Assembly: GCA_018399395.1 (NCBI GenBank)
Contig: JAGYOI010000016.1
Location: 1-12,864, forward strand
Source of the DNA: Prolixibacteraceae bacterium
GTDB lineage: Bacteria; Bacteroidota; Bacteroidia; Bacteroidales; Prolixibacteraceae
DNA: 12,864 nucleotides
Reading direction: 5' to 3'
A model generated the notes under the pieces. That model made no database searches and was not told the DNA's origin. It was given only the letters and a program-made list of their open reading frames with translations. Below, piece by piece: positions 7,046-12,864 of the stretch; the stretch's first letter is position 1; each line of letters opens with the position of its first letter. The translations under genes and the position numbers were made by a program.

Positions 7046-9520
7046 ATGACCACCAACTTATCCATTTCAGAAATTATTGGAGCACAATTGTTATACGAAG
7101 GCCCTGAATTACCTGTTGCCTACCTTTCAACCGACTCAAGGTCGATTGTTTCAGGGCGCGAAACACTCTTTTTTGCTTTGGTTACCCAGCGCAATAACGG
7201 GCACAATTATATTCGGAATGCATATAATAAGGGTGTAAGGAGCTTTGTGGTTTCCGATGCTTCAAAGAAATACGATAAATATACCGGTGCTACTATTCTG
7301 AAGGTTGACGATACGTTGGAAGCTTTTCAGCAACTGGCTGCTGCCATGCGCCAAAATTTTAAAGGTAACGTTATTGGAATTACCGGGAGCAACGGCAAAA
7401 CAATAGTAAAGGAATGGCTTAGCGAGTTGCTGGTTGACGATTACCGGATTATCCGCAGCCCCAAGAGCTATAACTCGCAAATAGGTGTGCCCCATTCGGT
7501 GTGGCTGCTGAACAACGATGCCGACATGGCTTTTCTCGAGGCAGGTATTTCACAGCCGGGCGAGATGGAAAAGCTTGAAGAAATTATTCGCCCCCGATAT
7601 GGTATTATCACCAATATTGGGGAAGCCCATCAGGCTAATTTTGAATCGGTAGAGCAAAAAGTTGAGGAGAAACTTAAACTTTTTAAGAATTCCGAAGTGG
7701 TTATTTACCGAAAGGATTACCCGGCCATTGATTCGGCGATTCAAAAAATGGTTGAAGAAAACGGCATTGTGCCTATTAGTTGGTCAATGATGGACGAGAC
7801 AGCCGACTTATTTATCTATTTTGTACAAAAAATCCCCGAAGGCTGTGGAATTATCGGCCAGGTTGGTGAGAAACAATATGCCATTTCCATTCCATTTTCG
7901 GATGATGCCAGTGTTGAGAATGCCATAACATGTTTGGCAGCGTTAATCGCCATTGGCAAAGACCAGGATCAGATACTTGAGCGCTTTAGTACCTTACAGC
8001 CTATTGCTATGCGTCTGGAAATCCGCCAGGGCATTAACCAGTGCATTATTATTAACGATTCCTATAATTCAGACCTCAGTTCGTTGTCTATTGCACTTGA
8101 TACACTGGACCAACAAGCGAGCGAGGATTTTATGCCTAAAACGTTGATCCTGTCTGATATTTATTATTCATCGAAACCCGATGAAGAGCTGTATGCCGAA
8201 GTGGCGCAGCTGGTAAAGCTCAGGGCTATTGAGCGGTTTATAGGCATTGGGCTGAACCTGAAACGTCACCGTCATTTATTTGCCGATACGGCTCAGTTTT
8301 TCTCATCAACGGCCGATTTTTTGGCAAAGTTGCCTGCTATGGGGCTGAATAACGAGGTGATATTATTAAAAGGTGCCCGTGATTTTCATTTCGACCAGAT
8401 TGCTTCGATGTTGCAGGATAAAGCGCACGAAACCGTTCTTGAAATTGACATGTCGTCCATGGTAGAAAATTTGAACTATTTTAAATCGAAGCTCAAACCT
8501 GAAACCAAAATCATGGTAATGGTTAAAGCCTTCTCGTATGGAAGCGGTATGGCCGAAATTGCCCGTTTATTGGAGTTTCACCAGGTTAATTATCTTGCCG
8601 TGGCTATTGCCGATGAAGGTGTTGCGCTGCGAAAAGCCGGGATTACGCTTCCTATTGTGGTAATGAACCCCGAGCAACATAGCTTCGATATGATGTTTGA
8701 ATATTTATTGGAGCCCAATATTTATTCAAAACGCTTACTCGATCAGTTTTTAACTAGTGCGCAACGAAATGCGCTTTCAAATTTCCCTATCCATGTTAAG
8801 ATTGATACCGGCATGAAGCGGTTGGGGTTTGAAGGCGAGGACGAATTGCAGTATTTACTTGATAAAGTGAAGAGGGGCAATGTTCTCCACATTAAATCGG
8901 TGTTTACACATTTATCGGCCAGCGACGATCCTGGCGAAGATAATTTTACACAGTTGCAATTTCACCGCTTCGAAAAACTGGCGAAAATTATTCAGGAAAA
9001 CACCGACCATCATGTTTTGAAGCACGTTCTTAACTCGGCCGGCATTGAACGTTTCCCAAACAGCCAGTACGACATGGTTCGGCTTGGGATTGGTTTATAT
9101 GGGATTAGCCATGTTTCGGCTGAAGAAGTTCAGAATGTTAGTACTTTAAAAACTACCATATCGCAAATCCGGACAGTTCCCAAAGGTGAAACCATAGGGT
9201 ACGGAAGGGCCGGTGTTGCAGCTTCGGATATGCAAATTGCTACTTTGCCCATTGGCTATGCCGATGGTTTTAACCGCCACTTAAGTAATGGTAATGGCAA
9301 AGTATGGATTAATGGCAAACTGGCGCCCGTTGTAGGTACCGTTTGTATGGATATGTGCATGGTTGACATAACCGGCATTGAAGCCAAAGAAGGCGACCGG
9401 GTTATCGTTTTTGGTAAAGAATACCCGGCCACTGAGATGGCTAAAGCGCTTAATACCATCCCGTATGAAATATTCACTTCAATTTCACAACGGGTGAAGC
9501 GGGTGTATTTTCAGGAATAG
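7046..9520 (+). CDS. murF-alr: Bifunctional MurF-Alr: UDP-MurNAc-tripeptide--D-Ala-D-Ala ligase / alanine racemase
   Basis: This 824-aa protein fuses two complete peptidoglycan enzymes. Residues 1 to about 455 are MurF, which adds D-Ala-D-Ala to UDP-MurNAc-tripeptide using ATP. Visible parts are an N-terminal substrate domain (LSTDSR at 27-32), the ATP loop GITGSNGKT at 111-119, NSQIGVP at 143-149, TNIGEAH at 189-195 and the NDSYNSD motif at 337-343. Residues from about 463 are a PLP alanine racemase, which makes the D-Ala used by the ligase pathway. Lys494 in VKAFSYGSG is the PLP lysine, MKRLG is at 590-594, NSAG at 663-666, MVRLGIGLYG at 677-686, Tyr719 in IGYGRAG is the likely second catalytic base, and VCMDM is at 766-770. 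The linker is only a few residues. The active-site variant KAFSYGSG replaces the commoner KANAYGHG. The gene starts 4 nt after tdk, suggesting translational coupling. This fusion is known in Bacteroidetes, and both halves look intact. Confidence 0.96.
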   Translation: MTTNLSISEIIGAQLLYEGPELPVAYLSTDSRSIVSGRETLFFALVTQRNNGHNYIRNAYNKGVRSFVVSDASKKYDKYTGATILKVDDTLEAFQQLAAAMRQNFKGNVIGITGSNGKTIVKEWLSELLVDDYRIIRSPKSYNSQIGVPHSVWLLNNDADMAFLEAGISQPGEMEKLEEIIRPRYGIITNIGEAHQANFESVEQKVEEKLKLFKNSEVVIYRKDYPAIDSAIQKMVEENGIVPISWSMMDETADLFIYFVQKIPEGCGIIGQVGEKQYAISIPFSDDASVENAITCLAALIAIGKDQDQILERFSTLQPIAMRLEIRQGINQCIIINDSYNSDLSSLSIALDTLDQQASEDFMPKTLILSDIYYSSKPDEELYAEVAQLVKLRAIERFIGIGLNLKRHRHLFADTAQFFSSTADFLAKLPAMGLNNEVILLKGARDFHFDQIASMLQDKAHETVLEIDMSSMVENLNYFKSKLKPETKIMVMVKAFSYGSGMAEIARLLEFHQVNYLAVAIADEGVALRKAGITLPIVVMNPEQHSFDMMFEYLLEPNIYSKRLLDQFLTSAQRNALSNFPIHVKIDTGMKRLGFEGEDELQYLLDKVKRGNVLHIKSVFTHLSASDDPGEDNFTQLQFHRFEKLAKIIQENTDHHVLKHVLNSAGIERFPNSQYDMVRLGIGLYGISHVSAEEVQNVSTLKTTISQIRTVPKGETIGYGRAGVAASDMQIATLPIGYADGFNRHLSNGNGKVWINGKLAPVVGTVCMDMCMVDITGIEAKEGDRVIVFGKEYPATEMAKALNTIPYEIFTSISQRVKRVYFQE

Positions 9521-9589
9521 GGTTATTTTTAATGATATCTTATAATATCAATCTCTCAAAATCCTTAAATTTACAGAAAATTACAATTT

Positions 9590-10312
9590 ATGATTACTCC
9601 TTATAAACGTGTTCTTCTAAAACTTTCGGGTGAGTCGCTAATGGGTGACGAGTGTTATGGTTTGGATCCTAAGCGGTTGCTCGAGTATGCGTACCAAATT
9701 AAAGATATTGTTGAAACCGGTATCCGTTTGGGCATCGTAATTGGCGGCGGAAATATTTTTCGTGGTTTGGCCGGTGCTGCCGATGGTTTCGACCGGGTAA
9801 AAGGCGACCAAATGGGTATGTTGGCTACGGTGATTAACAGCCTGGCATTACAGTCGGAGCTTGAAAAACATGGGGTTACTGCCCGGGTTTACACAGCTAT
9901 CCGTATGGAGCCCATTGGCGAGATGTATTCGAAGCAAAAGGCTGTTGAAGCTGTAAAACAAAACGAGGTGGCCATTATTGCAGCCGGAACCGGTAATCCT
10001 TTTTTTACAACCGATACCGCATCGGCTTTGCGTGCCGTTGAAATGGAATGCGATGTTTTGCTGAAAGGGACCCGTGTGGATGGGATTTATGATTCGGACC
10101 CGGAAAAAAACCCTGATGCAAAAAAATTCACAAAGCTAACCTACGACGAAGTGTACGAGCGTGGTTTGAAAATAATGGATTTAACGGCCACAACCCTGTG
10201 CAAGGAAAATAACATGCCAATTGTTGTTTTCGATATGGATACACCCGGAAACCTTCGGAAGGTTGTTACGGGGCAGAATATCGGGACATTAGTGTACGAA
10301 AAGAAGAAATAG
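9590..10312 (+). CDS. pyrH: UMP kinase PyrH
   Basis: This 240-aa amino-acid-kinase-fold enzyme, normally a hexamer, makes UDP from UMP and ATP, an essential step of pyrimidine nucleotide synthesis. Visible motifs are KLSGESL at 11-17, GGGNIFRG at 52-59, GDQMGMLAT at 72-80 (UMP binding), AGTGNPFFTTDTAS at 132-145 and the ATP-site segment KGTRVDGIYDSDP at 159-171. The length is that of bacterial UMP kinases. The 69-nt gap after murF-alr is AT-rich and has only a poor promoter match (TAAATTTA at 9566), so read-through from tdk/murF-alr is possible. In many bacteria frr, and often tsf upstream, adjoin pyrH. Here the next gene is a convergent ATPase whose stop codon is 24 nt away, and frr is not in the window. 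Confidence 0.96.
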   Translation: MITPYKRVLLKLSGESLMGDECYGLDPKRLLEYAYQIKDIVETGIRLGIVIGGGNIFRGLAGAADGFDRVKGDQMGMLATVINSLALQSELEKHGVTARVYTAIRMEPIGEMYSKQKAVEAVKQNEVAIIAAGTGNPFFTTDTASALRAVEMECDVLLKGTRVDGIYDSDPEKNPDAKKFTKLTYDEVYERGLKIMDLTATTLCKENNMPIVVFDMDTPGNLRKVVTGQNIGTLVYEKKK

Positions 10313-10336
10313 GATGGAAGTATTTAAATGCACGTT

Positions 10337-11446
10337 TTACAAAACAAATTTCAAATAGTGCTCCAGAAATACATCATACAATCTTAATTTTCCTTCTTCT
10401 TTTATTATAAGTTGCTTATCCAGTAAAGAATTTATTGCCCTGTGCATGCTACTGGCACTCCTTATTCTGGAAATCTCCATAAAGCTTGCAGAAGTTGGGG
10501 ATTCAACTAATCTGGTTTTTGCTATCCCTTTAAGAACTGAGAATTGTTGTTTGGTTAATCGTTCAGGCAGTTCACTATAAAAAACGTGTTTTTCTAGAAT
10601 ATATTCTCTGTACAATGCATCGAATTCTGAAATACTTGAAGGTGTTTTCTCCTGACCATACACAAAATTGGCCATTGCCTGAACGTAATAAGTATGTAAA
10701 TGAGATATTTCGAGAATATAATCAATGATTTCGGGATTTATGTCCTTCTTCACTTTCTTAAACTTACCTGCGATAAATGCATGATAATCACCTTTGTCAA
10801 TTTTTCCTATGGATACCATTCTTGTTGATTGATAGAAAGGTCTACTGTATTCATTGAATAATTCATTTAGCAAGTGATGTTCACTTCCACTAAAAATGAA
10901 TACTGTATTGTTGCTTTGCTGAATAAGTGATCTCAACTTGCCTTCAAAGGGTACATTATTGTCATATTTTTTAATTTCCTGAAATTCATCAATGGCAAAC
11001 AGGATGGGGATCTCAAGTTGATTAAGAAAGTTGAATAACTCTTCAAGACTTTTGAATTGTTGATTCCGGCTATTGAAAATAACATCTACGGTTGGTAATC
11101 CATCTGTTCCTATACTGAACGATGCGCCTAACGATTTTAACAGGTTAAACAACTTAGTTGTGGTTTTCTGCTTCGCAAATACTTCGCTTGAAATTAATCC
11201 GTTTACCAATTCTTTTGTAAACTCCTCGATACTGCTTGTACCCCATATATCTGCATATACACAAACATACTCTTTTTGTAATTGATGAAATACGTGGTGA
11301 ATTAATGCTGATTTACCATATCGTCTTAAGCCAAAAAGCGTAATATCCTGATTGTTTCTTATTGCAGATATTAGCATCTCGCTTTCCTTTACTCGGTTGC
11401 AGAAAAAAAGCGGGCTAATATAGCCCTTTATCAAAAATGGATTCAT
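10337..11446 (-). CDS. AAA+ ATPase of the ATPase_2 (archaeal-type) family with C-terminal winged helix
   Basis: From the ATG at 11446 the product is 369 aa. An in-frame TTG four codons earlier (11458) is less likely, because relatives I recall start MNPFLIKGY. Residues 38-46 are the P-loop FGLRRYGKS in the GLRRxGKS form typical of this STAND-like family; Walker B is LFAIDEFQ at 149-156 with D153 and E154; sensor 1 is FSGSEHHLL at about 185-193, followed by the FYxSxR region. The C-terminal part (about 297-357) looks like a winged helix-turn-helix. Such ATPases are common multicopy genes in Bacteroidetes and Archaea with no settled function; signalling, DNA binding and mobile-element links have been suggested. 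The gene is convergent with pyrH. Two 60-base lines I counted (10861 and 10981) are 32% and 35% GC, against 52% and 47% for two in pyrH (9721 and 10141), which suggests different ancestry. Confidence 0.88.
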   Translation of the reverse strand: MNPFLIKGYISPLFFCNRVKESEMLISAIRNNQDITLFGLRRYGKSALIHHVFHQLQKEYVCVYADIWGTSSIEEFTKELVNGLISSEVFAKQKTTTKLFNLLKSLGASFSIGTDGLPTVDVIFNSRNQQFKSLEELFNFLNQLEIPILFAIDEFQEIKKYDNNVPFEGKLRSLIQQSNNTVFIFSGSEHHLLNELFNEYSRPFYQSTRMVSIGKIDKGDYHAFIAGKFKKVKKDINPEIIDYILEISHLHTYYVQAMANFVYGQEKTPSSISEFDALYREYILEKHVFYSELPERLTKQQFSVLKGIAKTRLVESPTSASFMEISRIRSASSMHRAINSLLDKQLIIKEEGKLRLYDVFLEHYLKFVL

Positions 11447-11478
11447 TGTTTTTTTCAAAGATAGGTATTAAAATTATA

Positions 11479-11509
11479 TTTCGCAACAAGCGAAACGCAA
11501 CAAGCGAAA
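11479..11509. repeat. Tandem 14-bp direct repeat with nested hairpin
   Basis: CGCAACAAGCGAAA occurs twice head to tail without mismatch at 11482-11495 and 11496-11509. The first copy with its 5' flank also forms a palindrome, TTTCGC (11479-11484), loop AACAA, GCGAAA (11490-11495). On the minus strand it sits 32 nt upstream of the ATPase ATG, where an operator or leader structure would lie. Confidence 0.8.
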
Positions 11510-11532
11510 CTCAATGTGCGTTTTAGTCGAAT

Positions 11533-11548
11533 AAGTTGAGCGCAACTT
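11533..11548. repeat. Short palindrome in the ATPase upstream region
   Basis: AAGTTG (11533-11538) and CAACTT (11543-11548) form a 6-bp perfect inverted repeat around AGCG. On the plus strand T-rich sequence follows (CAACTTTTGTTTG), which looks like a weak terminator, but no plus-strand gene ends here. It shares the core CGCAAC with the tandem repeat about 30 bp away, so it may belong to the same regulatory cluster. Confidence 0.5.
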
Positions 11549-11665
11549 TTGTTTGTATTGATAAAATCGCCACAAATCCTGCGGAGTGTCTTTTTAATGC
11601 TCAAAAGGCTGTGTGAAAAATTGAGTCAGGATTACTGAATCTTGTTGGCATTATAAAAGATAATT

Positions 11666-12864
11666 CTACTCAGTGTTCTCTTTTTTTGTATAAATATCAA
11701 TTGCAACAATAATCGCAGTAAACCCCCAAAACGGAATGGCCACTTTATCGGTATCGAGAAAATTATTCAAAAATGAATGTGTGTAATAAGTTACCAGTGC
11801 AGTAATTGAAGCGAGTAAAACTGTTTTAAGTTTCTTGTTATTTGTACGTGTATACGCATTTATTGCCGTATATAACACCATAACAATAATAAGCATGAAA
11901 GCAATCATGCCCGGCACACCCGATTCGGATAAGGCACCAAGATATTCACTGTGGGCATTGCCGCCGTCGCCGGCATTTGTGCTGATAATTGTGCGTTGGC
12001 CGGTTAGCTGAAAAGGGGCATAATTCATGGCGTAAGTTCCCGGTCCCCAGCCAAACAAGGGCTTTTCTTCGAACATGGCAATTGCACTTTGCCACCGGTT
12101 TATTCGTTCAAGGTTCGATGCATCTGTCGAAATATTTGTCATCGAGCTGATGTGCTCTGTGAGATTGGCTGATGAGTCGGTTGAGTTTTGTTCCAGTTTC
12201 ATTAAAATCTGGTCCTGAAAAGCAAAAATTAATAAGACTATTGATATTCCTGTTATAGCCAAAGTTTTGAACCGGATTTTAAGCTTTATAATGGCCCATA
12301 CGCCAATGGCCACCATAAGGCTTAACCATGCAGCCCTGGTAAATGATAGTATTTCGGCAATAATGAAAATTACAAGAATAACAGCACTCCATATTCTTTT
12401 CTTCTTTGATATCCACGATGAAAACACAAAAGCAGTAAGAAAAGGGATAAACATGGCCAGTACAGCGCCATACGATGTGTGGTCGTTGAAAAACGGGGTC
12501 ATAACCCAGTGGGCAGCATTGTCGTTATGCATGCCATTCGCGATATGGCGGCCAATGGTATAGAAAATTACAGGGACCATGGCCAGTACGTATAGCCAAA
12601 TGAATTTTGGTATGTTCTTTTGTTGCCTGAAAAGGTATGTTAACAGGAAAAAGAAGATTACAATATACCATACATGTACCAGCAGGTACTTGATTGAAAC
12701 TACCGGTAAAGTACTGGTTACTGTAGTTAATGCCATCCATCCCAAATAAAAATAAAGGGTAATAGAAACCGGGTGCCTTGTAATATCTTTGCCTATTTTT
12801 TGGCCGCGGCTAATTGAAAAAAGAAATAAAATAAGAATGCCGAAAAGAATAGGTTCGGTGGGGA
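11666..12864 (-). CDS. O-antigen ligase/polymerase family membrane protein (Wzy_C), 5' end outside window
   Basis: The minus-strand frame is open from the right edge to the TAG at 11668-11666, about 399 codons, without a stop. The TTG at 12745 is only an internal codon: the upstream in-frame sequence continues with membrane-type residues (ILFGILILFLFS, then SRGQKIGKD), so the start lies beyond the window. The protein is a multi-spanning inner-membrane protein. Numbered from the TTG, it shows SFTRAAW at 134-140 and a large periplasmic loop at about 180-275 holding ERINRW, the signature MFEEKPLFGWGPGTY at 224-238, and GGNAHSEYLGALSESGVPG at 261-279. This is the Wzy_C/WaaL pattern, with a conserved loop arginine and histidine (H265). 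Such proteins join lipid-linked glycans, as O-antigen ligase, polysaccharide polymerase or protein glycosylating ligase. Which applies here cannot be told, because no other glycan genes are visible. Confidence 0.9.
   Translation of the reverse strand, partial: PTEPILFGILILFLFSISRGQKIGKDITRHPVSITLYFYLGWMALTTVTSTLPVVSIKYLLVHVWYIVIFFFLLTYLFRQQKNIPKFIWLYVLAMVPVIFYTIGRHIANGMHNDNAAHWVMTPFFNDHTSYGAVLAMFIPFLTAFVFSSWISKKKRIWSAVILVIFIIAEILSFTRAAWLSLMVAIGVWAIIKLKIRFKTLAITGISIVLLIFAFQDQILMKLEQNSTDSSANLTEHISSMTNISTDASNLERINRWQSAIAMFEEKPLFGWGPGTYAMNYAPFQLTGQRTIISTNAGDGGNAHSEYLGALSESGVPGMIAFMLIIVMVLYTAINAYTRTNNKKLKTVLLASITALVTYYTHSFLNNFLDTDKVAIPFWGFTAIIVAIDIYTKKENTE

Larger units (their letters stand above)
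11447..11665. other. Intergenic leader of the ATPase gene with repeats
   Basis: These 219 nt lie between the O-antigen ligase stop codon and the ATPase start, both on the minus strand. The half nearer the ATPase carries a tandem 14-bp repeat and two small palindromes (listed separately). The half nearer the ligase contains only weak 4-5 bp stems, for example around 11650, and no convincing terminator. No TAnnTTTG element could be fixed upstream of the ATPase. Confidence 0.6.

Noticed and set aside
9533..9550. TGATAT/ATATCA inverted repeat between murF-alr and pyrH
   Set aside because: Six AT-dominated base pairs with no following T-run; it is expected by chance in this AT-rich gap and is neither a terminator nor a clear operator.
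11456..11458. TTG at 11458 as the ATPase start
   Set aside because: An ATG four codons later (11446) gives the family-typical MNPFLIKGY start.
10311..11465. ATAGG at both ends of the ATPase region as a target-site duplication
   Set aside because: Five bases at 10309-10313 and 11461-11465 are easily shared by chance, and no terminal inverted repeats or transposase accompany them.
12743..12745. TTG at 12745 as the start of the O-antigen ligase
   Set aside because: The same frame continues open to the window edge with hydrophobic, membrane-type sequence, so the gene is truncated by the window rather than starting here.

Overview
The window looks like a chromosomal segment of a free-living Bacteroidota, probably class Bacteroidia (Marinilabiliales/Prolixibacteraceae-like, although the family is a guess). 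The evidence is a MurF-alanine racemase fusion, a short RsmI, a Bacteroidetes-type thymidine kinase, DUF4369-TlpA and DUF1573 envelope proteins, A-rich leaders without clear Shine-Dalgarno sites, and two upstream matches to the Bacteroidetes -7 promoter element TAnnTTTG. No tRNA, rRNA, CRISPR array, transposase or phage gene was found.

Layout. (1) 1-3378, minus strand: a TlpA-like thiol-disulfide lipoprotein running off the left edge, preceded by meaB (methylmalonyl-CoA mutase chaperone GTPase), preceded by a secreted DUF1573 repeat protein. A strong terminator-like hairpin lies between the DUF1573 gene and meaB, only 9 nt from the meaB start. (2) 3563-6309, minus strand: a probable four-gene operon of an acidic protein with a Bacteroidetes-type conserved C-terminus, rsmI, a YjjG-like HAD nucleotidase and a small membrane-anchored protein. 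A TAnnTTTG element lies upstream of the first gene. (3) 6460-10312, plus strand, divergent from region 2: tdk, the murF-alr fusion 4 nt downstream, and pyrH after 69 nt. These cover dTMP salvage, the last cytoplasmic steps of the peptidoglycan peptide, and UMP phosphorylation. (4) 10337-11446, minus strand: an AT-rich ATPase_2-type AAA ATPase with a C-terminal winged helix, convergent to pyrH and preceded by a perfect tandem 14-bp repeat and two small palindromes. This is the most accessory-looking part. (5) 11666 to the right edge, minus strand: a multi-spanning O-antigen ligase/polymerase (Wzy_C) whose start lies outside the window.

Most genes are housekeeping or envelope genes. No convincing undescribed multi-gene system is present. 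The points most worth a second look are the hairpin at the meaB start, the ATPase with its repeat-bearing leader next to pyrH, and the uncharacterised acidic protein heading the rsmI operon.
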